Positions 25,369-35,240 of a DNA stretch of 64,000 nt are shown here, one piece after another. Source of the stretch: Streptomyces canus (GTDB taxonomy: Bacteria; Actinomycetota; Actinomycetes; Streptomycetales; Streptomycetaceae); NCBI RefSeq assembly GCF_041435015.1, contig NZ_CP107989.1, positions 1,488,001-1,552,000 on the forward strand, in the 5' to 3' direction. Made by a program: the position numbers and the translations under genes. The number at the start of each line of letters is the position of its first letter. Within the stretch, counting starts at the first letter, position 1. A model generated the notes under the pieces. The model saw nothing but the letters and a program-made list of their open reading frames with translations, did not search any database and was not told the origin of the DNA.

Positions 25369-27711
25369 TCAGGTACACCGCCCGAGCTGCGCGAGGATCG
25401 TCGGGTCGGTGATCTTCATGTCGTCGGCGAGCAGGAACGCCTTGCTGAGGACCACCGACAGCCGGTCGTCCTCGAACGGCAGGAACACCTTGCCGCCGCC
25501 CTTCCCCCGCGCCGGGACGATGCACAGATAGGAGTTGTCGGGCTCCATCAGGATGTTCGCCGAGCCCAGATGAATCCGGTACGTCCGCAAGCTGCCTCGT
25601 ACGACGAGGTGGCGGCCGTCGAGCGAGCACCGGTCGCTGATCTTCAGCCGGGGCAGGATCCGCGCGAGGACGTCCCTGCGCGCCTCCGCGCTCGCGGTCA
25701 GCTCGGCGAACCCGGCCCGCTCCCAGTAGGCGCGCTCGGGGCCCCGGTCGGTCCACTGGGGGTCCGCGGCGATCGAGGTCACGCCGACGAAGAGGTCCAC
25801 GTCGCGCATGGCCTCGCTGAACACCAGCCGGGGCACGTCGGTGAGCGGGGTCTCCTGCCAGTCGCCCGCAACCCGGCGGGCGAAGCGCACCTGGTCGGTC
25901 GCGGCCAGCAGATCCTCACCCTGCCGGTCGGCGAGTCCGTGGTGGAAGCGGGCCCGCCACTGCCCCGCTCCGAGCGTCCGCTCCGCCGCGTCCTCGTCGC
26001 CGCCGTCCCAGGGCCCGAGCCGGTCGCTCGCCCATCCCCGGGCTCTGAACAGCGCGAACATCCGGTGGTAGTGGACAAGATGCGCGGCGAAGCGGTTGGA
26101 GTAGACACGGGTCTCCGCCTCGGCCGGGGTGAGGAGATAGATCTCCCGGAAGGCCTGCTTGAAGGGCTGCCGTATCTGCCGCTCGACCAGCAGATCGCGC
26201 CAGGCCCGCACGGCGTCAGGCTCGGAGCGGAGCGGGTGCCACAGCCGTACGGCGGCGTCGTCGGGCGCCTCGGGCAGTTCTCCGGCCCCGGGCAGTACGG
26301 CCCGCCAGGCGCCGGGCGCGACCTCGACCTCCCAGATCAGTCGGCGTACGACACCCCGGGCGAGCGGATGCCCGGCGAGCGCGGCCCGCCACCAGCCGTA
26401 CGGGTGTACCGCGTCGACGGTGTAACCGCCTTCCAACGCGCGTGCCAGGGTGAGGAGTTGGGCGTCCACGCGCTTGACGAGGTCGCGCAGTTCCCTGACG
26501 AGGGCGGGCTGTTCACGGCGTACGGGCGCGGGGACACCGCGCAGGGGGCGGTTGTCCTTGTGCCAGGTCAGTGTGGCGGTGTCGGTGACGGTGACGACCG
26601 CGGCGTAGCCGTCGCCCGCCTCACGGCGCAGGACGCCCTCGTCGTCGAAGCCGAGCGCGGGGAGCCGTAGCGCCACGTCGGTCCGCTCGGCGAGGGCCGC
26701 CTCGACCTTCCTGAGCATCTTGTCGAGCTGCTTCGGGACTCCGGCGTGCCGGACGCTCTTGCGGACGGTCCGCAGCGACGTGACCAGTTCGGGGGTGGGG
26801 AAGTCCTGTGCGGCACGGACGAGTTCGTACAGGAGGGCCTGGGAGGGGAGAGTCCTCGCCGCGGTCGGGGCGAGGGTGATGCCGGGCAGGAGATGGTCGA
26901 ACAGGTCCGGCAGCCAGGGTTCGTCACGCAGCAGAGCGACCCGTGCCGCCTGTCCGAGGGTGATGACCTCCCGGTCCGTGAAGGCCTTGTCCGCCCGGTA
27001 GGGGATCCCGCCGGCGTGGATCGCGTCGGCACGTTCGGCCGCCGCCTCCAGGGCTCGGCGGGCGAACGCGACGTAGGCGGGGTTCTCCGCGAACAGCTTC
27101 CACGTGTCAGGGGCGTTCGGCGCCTGGATGAGCCTGTGCTGCCGGTCCAGCTCGGACAGCCGGGCCTGTTCGGCCGGGGCGAGACCGACGACGACGGCGA
27201 TCTCGTCCGCGACGATGGGGCCCATGCCATGGGAGAGACGCTCCACGACCGCGTGCAGGGTGTCCTCGCCCGCGAGCCGCGCGACCGCGATCAGCGGATG
27301 CAGCTGGTTCAGGGTGTCCTTGGCCAGGAGGGTCTCGACCAGGGTCAGGACCGGGGCGGAGACATCGGGAAGCGGGCCGCTGCACTGCTCAAGCGCCTGC
27401 ACGCCCCGCGTGATGTCCACCCACCCGCGCTCCTCGCTCCGCTCCACGAGCACCTCGAACATCCGGCGGCACGCGTCGGGTGTGTAGCGCGGCCGACGGT
27501 CCCTGGCGGCGTGCTCGATCGCGTGGGCGAGCCTCGTCGACCTGCCCGGGGCCGACAGATGCACACGGCGGGCCTCCGGCAGAAGCGTCCCGAGCTCCTC
27601 GTCGGACAGCCGCGGCAGCTCACCGTACGGGACCTCGATCTCGAAGCCCGGGTCGGTCAGCGCACGCATCAGCCGCCCTGCGAGGTCCGGCTCCTGAGTG
27701 TGGGAGAGCAT
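25369..27711 (-). CDS. DUF4132 domain-containing protein
   Basis: A 780-residue protein of unknown function. The C-terminal part carries features I associate with DUF4132 and the domain following it: WQETPLTDVPRLVFSEAMRD, FVGVTSIAADPQW, then SANILMEPDNSYLCIV and VFLPFEDDRLSVVLSKAFLL followed by ADDMKITDPTIL. The N-terminal half is helical, like HEAT repeats. Family members often neighbour MolR/WGR and AAA proteins; none is present here. I prefer the ATG at 27711 (MLSHTQEPDL) to one 40 codons upstream. Its 3' end abuts the truncated marR. Confidence 0.85.
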   Translation of the reverse strand: MLSHTQEPDLAGRLMRALTDPGFEIEVPYGELPRLSDEELGTLLPEARRVHLSAPGRSTRLAHAIEHAARDRRPRYTPDACRRMFEVLVERSEERGWVDITRGVQALEQCSGPLPDVSAPVLTLVETLLAKDTLNQLHPLIAVARLAGEDTLHAVVERLSHGMGPIVADEIAVVVGLAPAEQARLSELDRQHRLIQAPNAPDTWKLFAENPAYVAFARRALEAAAERADAIHAGGIPYRADKAFTDREVITLGQAARVALLRDEPWLPDLFDHLLPGITLAPTAARTLPSQALLYELVRAAQDFPTPELVTSLRTVRKSVRHAGVPKQLDKMLRKVEAALAERTDVALRLPALGFDDEGVLRREAGDGYAAVVTVTDTATLTWHKDNRPLRGVPAPVRREQPALVRELRDLVKRVDAQLLTLARALEGGYTVDAVHPYGWWRAALAGHPLARGVVRRLIWEVEVAPGAWRAVLPGAGELPEAPDDAAVRLWHPLRSEPDAVRAWRDLLVERQIRQPFKQAFREIYLLTPAEAETRVYSNRFAAHLVHYHRMFALFRARGWASDRLGPWDGGDEDAAERTLGAGQWRARFHHGLADRQGEDLLAATDQVRFARRVAGDWQETPLTDVPRLVFSEAMRDVDLFVGVTSIAADPQWTDRGPERAYWERAGFAELTASAEARRDVLARILPRLKISDRCSLDGRHLVVRGSLRTYRIHLGSANILMEPDNSYLCIVPARGKGGGKVFLPFEDDRLSVVLSKAFLLADDMKITDPTILAQLGRCT

Positions 27712-27811
27712 GGTCGGATCATGGCAGCCGCCACTGACAACGCGACCGGATCGGGGGGTTCGCGATGCCGGAGCGCTCGTCAGCGGCGGCCGACCGGGAA
27801 CGGCACTCGGT

Positions 27812-29152
27812 TCAGGAGATCTCGAAGGCACCGAGATCCGGCGCCTGCCCCTTGTACGGCAACCCGACGTTCACGCCTTTGTCGATCAAGGTGCTGCTGG
27901 CCGTGGGGCGAAGGCCGGACAGCACGGGCAGGCTCCCGTCGGCCTGGCGCGACGCGTCCCAGCCGGACGTCGACACGCTCTGGAACTGCGCGTCCGACAG
28001 GGCGACGCCCAGGTTCCACGAGTTGTTCGCGGCACTCGTGCCGGTCATGTTCGACGTCAACGTGCCCGTGTACGCGAGGTTGTTGCGCAGGTTGCCCCGG
28101 CCGACGTCGGCGCCGCCGGAGTCGACTCCCAGCATGTTGAAGTCGGGGTGATTGCCGTAACCGGTGTTGTTGAAGTAGTCGTTGGCGACCGGGTGATGGT
28201 TGGCGTAGAAGCCGGACGCCCTGTTGAGGAACGCCACCGACGTGCGCACGGTGTGCTTTACTGCGCCGGCGTCGTAGTCGCCGCCGTAGCCGCCCGCCTT
28301 GAAGCCCGTTCCGTTGCCGGCCGCGGTGGTCGTTCCCGGCATGTACCCGTTGCGCCACGCCCAGGAGTTCTCGATGGTCACGGACGAGTAGGCGCTGATG
28401 AGGTCGAAGCCGTCGTCGGCGTTCCACCACGCGCGGCAGCCCCGGAACACGTTCCCGGGGTTGCCCGCCGAGATGTGCGCGCCGAACCCGTCGGCGTTCT
28501 CCCCGGCCCCGTTGGAGGAGTTGGTGTCGTAGTTGTCGTGCGCGTCGGAGTTGAGGACGAGGTTGTTGCCGCCGTTCTGGATGAACAGGCCGGGTCCCAT
28601 GTGGTGGTGGGTGTCGATCTGCTCGAAGGTGTTGTTGCTCCCCGAGATCCAGATTCCCCAGGACTCGTGGTTGAGGTTGTTGTTCTGGCGGACCCCGGTG
28701 ACCTCCAGCCCCTTGAGGTGGAGCCAGTTCCCGGTGACGTCGAAGCCCTTGATCCGGCAGTCGTCCGTCATGCCCGAGAAGTCGAACACGGGCTTCTCCC
28801 CCGGGTAGGCCCAGTAGCGGATCGGGCTTCCCGAACTGCCGCTCCTGTTCAGGGTGATGGCGTCGACCCTGGCCGTCCGGCTCGTACAGTCGCTGTTCGC
28901 GCGGGTGTAGCGGTAGGTGCCGCCCCGGAAGTACACGGTGTCACCCGGCTGGGCCACGGCCTGCGCGTGGGCGATCGTCGCCCAGGGAGCGGCCTGGGTG
29001 CCCGCGGCACCGTCGTTGCCACCTGGGGCCACGTAATAGGCGGCTGCCGCTGCGGCGTTGCTCACGGCCACCGAACCGGCGGGGGTCGCGAAGGGGCTCA
29101 GGGTGACCGCCGAGATCAGCAGGGCACGCCCGACAAACGTGGCAGAACTCAT
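27812..29152 (-). CDS. Secreted right-handed beta-helix pectate lyase, PL9-like
   Basis: A 446-residue secreted protein. It has an N-terminal signal (RALLISAVTLSPFATPAGSV) and then YYVAPGGNDGAAGTQAAPWA, the usual opening of parallel beta-helix polysaccharide lyases. Further on are NTFEQIDTHHHMGPGLFIQN, GENADGFGAHI, DDGFDLI and GTGFKAGGYGGDY. The GFKxGG lysine is the catalytic base in PL9 pectate lyases (recalled). It should cleave polygalacturonate outside the cell. It lies 14 bp downstream of the GH53-like gene, in the same orientation, and is probably co-transcribed with it. Confidence 0.88.
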   Translation of the reverse strand: MSSATFVGRALLISAVTLSPFATPAGSVAVSNAAAAAAYYVAPGGNDGAAGTQAAPWATIAHAQAVAQPGDTVYFRGGTYRYTRANSDCTSRTARVDAITLNRSGSSGSPIRYWAYPGEKPVFDFSGMTDDCRIKGFDVTGNWLHLKGLEVTGVRQNNNLNHESWGIWISGSNNTFEQIDTHHHMGPGLFIQNGGNNLVLNSDAHDNYDTNSSNGAGENADGFGAHISAGNPGNVFRGCRAWWNADDGFDLISAYSSVTIENSWAWRNGYMPGTTTAAGNGTGFKAGGYGGDYDAGAVKHTVRTSVAFLNRASGFYANHHPVANDYFNNTGYGNHPDFNMLGVDSGGADVGRGNLRNNLAYTGTLTSNMTGTSAANNSWNLGVALSDAQFQSVSTSGWDASRQADGSLPVLSGLRPTASSTLIDKGVNVGLPYKGQAPDLGAFEIS

Positions 29153-29166
29153 CACTGACTCCTGGT

Positions 29167-30207
29167 TCACCCGTTGAGGAATCCGTCCATGGCCGCGGTG
29201 GGCCGCCGTGTGCTCTCGTCCCAGGCAGAGCTGTTGTAGTTGTTGAACGACGGGTAGCCCTCGGGCTCCCAGAAGAAGGTGCCGAGGCCGCCGAAGCCCT
29301 GCAGCCCGGTGACGAACGCCCGCAGCGAGTCGCGCACCTGGGTGGGCTTGCCGACCGGCCCGCCGTACTCCACCTGCATGACCGGCTTGCCGTAACCGGA
29401 CTGGATGGTCTGCATGTTGGCCAGCACGGCGGGCACGTTGCCGCCCTGCGCGTACGAGGACAGGCCGGTGATGTCCCACCTTCCGCCGTTGTCCCGGTAG
29501 GCGTTGAGGAAGTTCTGGACGCCGGCCAGGTTCTGCGGCTGGGCCAGGTGCACCAGCACCGGCGTGCTCGGGAAGACCTGCTTGGACATGTCGTGCGCCG
29601 CGTTCAGCAGGCCCGTCATCTGGGCGGGGCGGCTGATGCTGCCGACCGGCTTGCAGATGCCGGAGTTGGTCTCGTTGCCGATCTTCACCCAGGCCGGTGT
29701 GACGCCGTAGTACTTGATGATGTTGCACGCGTGGTAGACGTAGTCGTACATGGCGTCGAGCATCTGGCCGTAGGTCATGCTCGCCCAGGCCGCCGGCGGG
29801 TTCTGCACCCCGACCGAGTTCCAGGTGTCGCCGAAGTGGAAGCCGATGAGGACCTGCAGGCCGGCGTCCTTGGCGCGCTTCGCCAGCTGAGCCGTCTCCT
29901 CGATGGAGCAGTGCCCGTTGGCCGGATCGCTGGACGGGTTGACCCAGGTCCGCAAGCTGATCGCGGTGATGCCGTAGCCCTTGAGGATGGTGAACAGGTC
30001 CTGGCGCGCTCCGGCGCTGTTGTTCCAGTAGTAGCCCCGCGCCTCCATCTGCGGCAGCCAGCTGACGTCGGCGCCCTTGACGAAGGACGCGGCCTGCGCC
30101 GGGGTCGCCAGGGGCCCTGCGCCGAGGGCGAGCGCGCCGGCGGCTGCGCCGAGCAGGACACTGCGCCGCCGTAAGCCGGAGGGCTCGTTTCGTTCGGTGT
30201 CGGTCAT
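29167..30207 (-). CDS. Secreted endo-beta-1,4-galactanase, GH53-like
   Basis: A 346-residue glycoside hydrolase of the arabinogalactan endo-1,4-galactanase type. A Tat-style signal (RRRSVLLGAAAGALALGAG, cut near AQA) precedes FVKGADVSWLPQMEARGYYW, the classic GH53 opening. WVKIGNETNSGI holds the likely acid/base Glu and VMQVEYGGPV the nucleophile Glu. GAGGAACC lies just upstream of the ATG at 30207. With the PL9-like gene it forms a pectin side-chain and backbone degrading pair, next to a carbohydrate importer. Confidence 0.9.
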   Translation of the reverse strand: MTDTERNEPSGLRRRSVLLGAAAGALALGAGPLATPAQAASFVKGADVSWLPQMEARGYYWNNSAGARQDLFTILKGYGITAISLRTWVNPSSDPANGHCSIEETAQLAKRAKDAGLQVLIGFHFGDTWNSVGVQNPPAAWASMTYGQMLDAMYDYVYHACNIIKYYGVTPAWVKIGNETNSGICKPVGSISRPAQMTGLLNAAHDMSKQVFPSTPVLVHLAQPQNLAGVQNFLNAYRDNGGRWDITGLSSYAQGGNVPAVLANMQTIQSGYGKPVMQVEYGGPVGKPTQVRDSLRAFVTGLQGFGGLGTFFWEPEGYPSFNNYNSSAWDESTRRPTAAMDGFLNG

Positions 30208-30411
30208 GTGGGGGTTCCTCGGTTCGTCGGATCCGGTCCGCAGGGCGGCCCGGGTGGGGGTGAGGCGGTGCGGAACGCCTCCCGCCGGCGGGCCGGGCCG
30301 CTTGCTGACGCGTACCGGGGCGGGAGCCGTCCGGAACTTCGCCTGTAGGTCGCCGCAGGACTCGGCGAGGTTGCCGCCGTCGTGGAGCCCTCCAGAGGCG
30401 CCGGAACACAC

Positions 30412-30450
30412 GAAAAGGGCCCTCACAGGCTCTCGCCTGCGAAGACCCTT
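30412..30450 (-). terminator. Rho-independent-type terminator, probably the original one of tRNA-Pro
   Basis: Read on the minus strand, a 16-bp stem (AAGGGTCTTCGCAGGC, with three G-U pairs to its partner) encloses GAGA and is followed by TTTT. It lies 6 bp after the 3'-end fragment of tRNA-Pro, where the terminator of an intact tRNA gene would be. Confidence 0.75.
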
Positions 30451-30456
30451 CGCGCC

Positions 30457-30499
30457 GTCGGGACGACAGGATGTGAACCTGCGACCCCTTGACCCCCAG
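30457..30499 (-). repeat. Partial tRNA-Pro(GGG) copy, att-like direct repeat
   Basis: The 43 bp match 35601-35643 at 42 of 43 positions, in the same orientation. They correspond to the 3' part of tRNA-Pro from the anticodon loop through the T arm to the acceptor end; the 5' half of the tRNA is absent. This is the expected product of site-specific integration into the tRNA 3' end. Confidence 0.85.
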
Positions 30500-30780
30500 G
30501 AGTGCGGGTCACCTGCGTTGTCGGCACATGACAGACGCACACCGGGCGTGTGTGGTGCGTCGACAGCCCTACCGGGCACCATCGCGCACACCGTGTGGTC
30601 CCCAACTGGCCCCAAGCCGATTCAGACGAGCGCCTTACACCGGCCGCCGGTGGCGCCTGACACCACGCGCCACCTCCACAGGGAACATCCCCTTTCCGGG
30701 ACACCTTCGCAGTCGACAACGACCAGCCGCCCGTTGAGTCGCCGTGTACACGGATGCGGATCGCGCCCTGTGGTGCATCG

Positions 30781-31968
30781 TCAGTCCGCCCTCACTGGAT
30801 GCGTGAGGTTCGCTCCGGTCGCCGGGTCGAACACGTGAGCCTTGGCCATGTCGACCTGCAGCTCTACCGGTTCGCCCTCGTGGGCACGCGTGGCGGCGTC
30901 CAGGCGGGCCACGATCTGATGGGTGTCGGCACCGGTGTCGCGCAGGCCCGAGTCCTTGGCGAGCTCCTCCAGTTCGGTGGTCGTCACGGGCCCGCCCTCC
31001 GCGGCGAAGTAGACATACGCGTCGGAGCCCAGCGACTCCAGTACCTCCACGGTGGCGGTGAAGACCGGGCCTGTCCGGTCTTCACCCTGTGACAGGGCCA
31101 CGTCCTCGAATGCCTCCGGTCGTAGCCCGACGATGACCTCGCGGGGCGCGTTCTGCCTTTCCAGCGCCTGCCTCGTACGGTCGTCGAGAGTCAGGTCGCC
31201 CAGGGACGAGCGCAGGGCACCGCCCTCCAGAGTGGCGTTCAGGAAGTTCATCGCCGGGGAGCCGATGAAGCCCGCGACGAAGATGTTGCGCGGCAAGTCG
31301 TACAGCTCGGCAGGTGTGCCGATCTGCTGGACCAGGCCCTGCCTCATGACCACGACCCGGTCGCCGAGCGTCATCGCCTCGGTCTGGTCGTGGGTGACGT
31401 ACACGGTGGTCGTGCCGAGGCTCCGCTGCAGCCGGGAGATCTGAGTGCGCATCTGTACCCGGAGTTTGGCGTCCAGGTTGGACAGTGGCTCGTCCATCAG
31501 GAACGCCTTGGGATCACGGACGATCGCCCGCCCCATGGCCACCCGCTGGCGCTGACCGCCCGAGAGGTTGGCGGGCTTGCGGTCCAGGTGATCGGTGAGG
31601 TCGAGGATCCGGGCGGCTTCCGTCACCTTGGCGTTGATGGTGTCCTTGTCCACCTTGGCCAGGCGCAGCGGGAAGCCCATGTTCTCCCGGACGTTCATGT
31701 GTGGGTACAGGGCATAGCTCTGGAACACCATGGCGACGTCGCGTTCCTTGGGAGCCAGGTCGTTGACGACCCGGTCTCCGATGCGCAGGGTGCCCTCGGT
31801 GATGTCCTCAAGTCCGGCGATCATGTTCAGGGTGGTGGACTTGCCGCATCCCGACGGACCGACCAGGATCACGAACTCGCCGTCGGTGATCTCGAGGTCC
31901 ACGTCCTTCACGGCGAGGGCCCCGTCGGGAAAGCGCTTGGTGACTCCCTCGAGGATGATCTCGGCCAT
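30781..31968 (-). CDS. Carbohydrate ABC transporter ATP-binding protein (UgpC/MsmK type)
   Basis: A 395-residue ATPase. The nucleotide-binding domain has Walker A GPSGCGKST (residues about 37-45), the Q-loop in VFQSYALYPHMNV, signature LSGGQRQRVAMGRAI, and Walker B AFLMDEPLSNLDA. The C-terminal TOBE region (VGLRPEAFEDV to LTHPV) is typical of the MalK/UgpC/MsmK subgroup that serves oligosaccharide importers. It is the last gene of the leftward operon inside the tRNA-flanked element. GGAGGC precedes the ATG. Confidence 0.94.
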   Translation of the reverse strand: MAEIILEGVTKRFPDGALAVKDVDLEITDGEFVILVGPSGCGKSTTLNMIAGLEDITEGTLRIGDRVVNDLAPKERDVAMVFQSYALYPHMNVRENMGFPLRLAKVDKDTINAKVTEAARILDLTDHLDRKPANLSGGQRQRVAMGRAIVRDPKAFLMDEPLSNLDAKLRVQMRTQISRLQRSLGTTTVYVTHDQTEAMTLGDRVVVMRQGLVQQIGTPAELYDLPRNIFVAGFIGSPAMNFLNATLEGGALRSSLGDLTLDDRTRQALERQNAPREVIVGLRPEAFEDVALSQGEDRTGPVFTATVEVLESLGSDAYVYFAAEGGPVTTTELEELAKDSGLRDTGADTHQIVARLDAATRAHEGEPVELQVDMAKAHVFDPATGANLTHPVRAD

Positions 31969-32057
31969 GGTGGTGCCTCCTTGCCTTCATGCCTTCCGGG
32001 TCCGAGCACTGCGGTCGGTGTCTCGGACCGGTGGCCTGTCTGCCGCGGTCGGCCCGT

Positions 32058-32891
32058 TCACCCCTTGACTGCCCCGGAGGTCAGTCCGGCGACGATCCGC
32101 CGTTGGAAGAGCAGGACGAAAACGATGATCGGGATGGTGATGACCACAGCGGCGGCGGCGATCGACCCTGTGGGCTGCTGGAACTGGGAGCTCCCCGTGA
32201 AGAACGCGATCGCGGCCGGCACTGTGCGCGCGGCCTCGGTGGACGTCAGCGAGATCGCGAACAGGAAGTCGTTCCAGCAGAAGATGAACACGAGAATGGC
32301 CGTGGTGAAGACGCCCGGCGCGGCCAGCGGCGCGATGACCAACCGAAAAGCCTGCGCGGGCGTCGCCCCGTCGACCTTGGCCGCCTTCTCCAGATCCCAG
32401 GGGATCTCCCGGAAGAACGCCGACAGGGTGTAGATCGCAAGCGGCAGGGAGAAGGTCATGTACGGGATGATCAGCCCGATCCAGGTGTCGAAGATCCCGA
32501 TGATCCGTTCGATGTTGAACAGGGGCGACACCAGGGAGATCGGGGGGAACATGGCGATCAGCAGTGACATGCCGATGAGCACCCGCTTGCCGGGGAAGCG
32601 CAGCCTGGCCACCGCGTAGGCGGCCATGGTGCCCAGCGCCACCGCGATCACCGTGGCGATCAGGGCGATACCGATCGAGTTGATCAGTGCGCGGGTGAAC
32701 TCTGAGGTGTCGAAGATGCCCCGGTAGTTCTCCAGGGTCCAGTCCCTGGGGATGTAGTCGCCGTCCGTGAGGGTGCCGGGGTCCTTGAACGACAGCGCGG
32801 CGATCCACCACACCGGGAACAGGGCGTACAGCACCACCACCACGTTCAAGACGCCCCATCGGGCGGCATGTGTCTTTCCCGCCGCGGCCAT
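32058..32891 (-). CDS. Carbohydrate ABC transporter permease (MalG type)
   Basis: A 277-residue inner-membrane permease. It shows six or so hydrophobic segments and the EAA-type cytoplasmic loop [20 protein letters not shown] then APLAAPG, which contacts the ATPase. The C-terminus ends [16 protein letters not shown], a MalG-family hallmark. The ATG at 32891 shares its A with the stop of the upstream permease gene (TGATG), so the two are translationally coupled. The longer reading frame upstream lies within that gene. Confidence 0.94.
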   Translation of the reverse strand: MAAAGKTHAARWGVLNVVVVLYALFPVWWIAALSFKDPGTLTDGDYIPRDWTLENYRGIFDTSEFTRALINSIGIALIATVIAVALGTMAAYAVARLRFPGKRVLIGMSLLIAMFPPISLVSPLFNIERIIGIFDTWIGLIIPYMTFSLPLAIYTLSAFFREIPWDLEKAAKVDGATPAQAFRLVIAPLAAPGVFTTAILVFIFCWNDFLFAISLTSTEAARTVPAAIAFFTGSSQFQQPTGSIAAAAVVITIPIIVFVLLFQRRIVAGLTSGAVKG

Positions 32892-33850
32892 CAGCGCTTC
32901 ACCTCCGCGCCCGGTGCTGCCGTGCCGAACAGTTTGACGAAGGCGAAGGCGATGATCCCGACGCAGATGAAGATCAGGACCGAGATCGCCGACCCGATAC
33001 CCAGGTTCAGCGAGGTGAACAGGTTGTCGTACCCGAGGATCGACAGAGAGCCGGTCCCCTGGGCGCCCGCGGTCAGGATGTAGATGTTGTCGAAGATCCG
33101 GAACGCGTCCAGTGTGCGGAAGAGCAATGCCACCAGGATGGCCGGTTTCATCAGCGGCAGCATGACCTTGGTGAAGCGCTGCCAGGCGGTGGCACCGTCC
33201 ACCATGGCCGCCTTCAAGGTCTCCTCGGGGACCAGCGCGAGGCCCGCGAGCAGCAGCAGGGCCATGAACGGCGTCGTCTTCCACACCTCGGCGAGGATGA
33301 TCAGCCAGAGGGCGGGCCACTGCTCGGTCAGCGGGGCCTCCCCGCTGGGCAACAGTGCGGCGAGGTATCCGAGCTCCGGGGTCCAGGCGTACTGCCAGGA
33401 GAAGGCGGCGACGACGGTGACGATCCCGTACGGAATGAGGACCGACGTGCGGACGACGCCGCGCCAGAAGATCGTGCGGTGCATGACCAGGGCGAGCCCC
33501 ATTCCGAGGACCAGTTCGATCGTCACGGACACGGCGGTGATGAACAGCGTGACCCAGAAGGCGTCCCACCAGAACGGGGAGGACAGCACCGATCCGTAGT
33601 TGCTCAGGCCCACGAACTTCGCCTGTCCCGGGAAGCGCAGGTCGTACCGCTGGAGGGACAGATAGACGGCGTACCCGATGGGGTAGGCGGTCACAGCGAT
33701 CATGACGACGACCGCGGGCGCGCAGAGCAGCCAGCCGAGCCGCCGCTCCTGCCTGGCGCCCGCCGAGAGTGCCGCCCGGTCCGGCCCCGCCTGCTCCGTC
33801 TCCGCCTCGGGAGGCGGCGGGGTTGCGGCCGGTTGCGCCCGCGTGCTCAT
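32891..33850 (-). CDS. Carbohydrate ABC transporter permease (MalF type)
   Basis: A 319-residue permease. A cytoplasmic N-terminus of about 38 residues (Pro/Glu-rich) precedes the first membrane helix [20 protein letters not shown]. The EAA loop is [20 protein letters not shown] followed by [16 protein letters not shown] and the last helices ending [15 protein letters not shown] fit the MalF/UgpA subgroup. It is the second gene of the operon after the binding protein, with a 70-bp gap. Confidence 0.94.
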   Translation of the reverse strand: MSTRAQPAATPPPPEAETEQAGPDRAALSAGARQERRLGWLLCAPAVVVMIAVTAYPIGYAVYLSLQRYDLRFPGQAKFVGLSNYGSVLSSPFWWDAFWVTLFITAVSVTIELVLGMGLALVMHRTIFWRGVVRTSVLIPYGIVTVVAAFSWQYAWTPELGYLAALLPSGEAPLTEQWPALWLIILAEVWKTTPFMALLLLAGLALVPEETLKAAMVDGATAWQRFTKVMLPLMKPAILVALLFRTLDAFRIFDNIYILTAGAQGTGSLSILGYDNLFTSLNLGIGSAISVLIFICVGIIAFAFVKLFGTAAPGAEVKR

Positions 33851-33920
33851 CTCGGGCCGTCCGAGGACGAGGCCCGCGCGCTGCGGCGCCGGTTGACGGA
33901 GTGATGCGGGAGGAGGTGGT

Positions 33921-35240
33921 TCACGGGATCACACCCTCGGATCGCAAGGCATCGTCGATCTGCTCCCTGATGGTGTTGACGGAGCTCTCCGGTTTGATCG
34001 CGGACGGCGGAGACAGCGTGTGGGAGACCGCGATCGACACGTTCTGGTAGACCGGGGTGATCGGGCGCACGCTCGCCGACTCCAGGGCGGCCAGCACCTG
34101 CGCGGAGAAGGGGTACTCCTTCATGAACGCGGGCTCGTCGTACAGGGCGCGCAGGGTGGGCGGCAGACCGCCCTCGAGCGCGGCGGTGAGCTGGTTCTCC
34201 CGGTTGCGCAGGCACAACGCCGCCTCGAAGGCCAGGTCTGGGTGGCGCGAGTAGGCGCTCACCGCCAGATCGATGCCGCCGATGGTGGGCCGTGCCGGGC
34301 GGTTCGCGTCGACCCGAGGGTACGGCGCCCAGCGGAAGTTCTTGAACAGCTCGGGGTTGTTCGCCTTCATCGACGGATAGACGAACGGGTAGTTGAGCTC
34401 GAACGCCGCCGTCCCCGACTCCATGGCGAGGCGGTTCTGGTCCTCCATCTGGTTGGACAGGGAGGGGTCCGCGGCCGGGGACTTCGCCAGATCACGCATG
34501 ATCCCCGCGGCCCGCACGGCAGGAGGACCGAGGGAGGGCTCGGTCGCGCTCGCGTTGAGGATGGAGCCGCCCGCACTGTTGATCAGCGTGTTGAACCAGA
34601 CGGTCAGGCCCTCGTACTGGGCGCCCTGGATCTCCACGAAGTGCGGTTTGCCCTGCCGGGCGAGGGCGCCTGCCATGTCCAGCATCTCGGCCCAGGTCCT
34701 GGGCGGGGTGGGCACCAGGTCCTTGCGGTACCACAGGAGCTGGGTGTTGGTGTTGTACGGGACGGCGTACAGCTTGCCTTTCCAGGTCGAGGTCTGCAGC
34801 GGCACGCGCAGGGTGCCCTCGACGGCCTTACGCTTCGCCGGCCCCGTCCATTCCCGGATCCAGCGTGCCTCGGCGAACTCCGCCGCCCAGGTGACGTCCA
34901 GGCCCAGGATGTCGAGCGAGTCGTCCTCAGCCGCGAGTCTGCGGACAAGCTGCTGACGCTGACCGTCCGCGGCACGCGGGAGCTTGTTGTAGCTGATCCT
35001 GTAGCGGCCGCCCGACGCCTGGCTGCACCGGTCGGCCGCCTTCTGGAGCGCACCGGAGTCGTCGGGGAAGTTGTACCAGTTGAGGGTGGGCCTACCGGAG
35101 CCCTCGTCACTGCCACAAGCGGCGAGCACCGACGCCAGCAACGGCAGTACGGCGAACGCCCGTAGCCATCGCGTCCCTCTGGGGCGTCCCTTCTGACCCG
35201 AAACGGGCCGGCAGCCGCACCTCGTGTGCACGCGCTCCAC
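33921..35240 (-). CDS. Carbohydrate ABC transporter substrate-binding lipoprotein
   Basis: About 439 residues of the extracellular solute-binding family 1. A lipoprotein signal is clear (FAVLPLLASVLAAC, then GSDEGSG), followed by PTLNWYNFPDDSGALQKAAD. LYAVPYNTNTQLLWYRKDLV and WAEMLDMAG are the familiar motifs of trehalose, maltose and related oligosaccharide binders (ThuE/MalE group). The start is uncertain: the frame is open to an ATG at 35315, while the GTG at 35240 gives a more normal signal length. With two permeases and an ATPase it makes a complete importer; galacto-oligosaccharides are a possible substrate given the nearby galactanase (inference). Confidence 0.92.
   Translation of the reverse strand: MERVHTRCGCRPVSGQKGRPRGTRWLRAFAVLPLLASVLAACGSDEGSGRPTLNWYNFPDDSGALQKAADRCSQASGGRYRISYNKLPRAADGQRQQLVRRLAAEDDSLDILGLDVTWAAEFAEARWIREWTGPAKRKAVEGTLRVPLQTSTWKGKLYAVPYNTNTQLLWYRKDLVPTPPRTWAEMLDMAGALARQGKPHFVEIQGAQYEGLTVWFNTLINSAGGSILNASATEPSLGPPAVRAAGIMRDLAKSPAADPSLSNQMEDQNRLAMESGTAAFELNYPFVYPSMKANNPELFKNFRWAPYPRVDANRPARPTIGGIDLAVSAYSRHPDLAFEAALCLRNRENQLTAALEGGLPPTLRALYDEPAFMKEYPFSAQVLAALESASVRPITPVYQNVSIAVSHTLSPPSAIKPESSVNTIREQIDDALRSEGVIP

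Noticed and set aside
30423..30719. Frame near the left repeat, tested as an integrase remnant
   Set aside because: No recombinase motifs (R-H-R-Y) are present and the frame begins in tRNA-derived sequence.
32870..33904. Plus-strand frame across the MalF-type permease
   Set aside because: It is antisense to a clear permease and rich in Arg/Gly/Asp/Gln with no recognisable domain.
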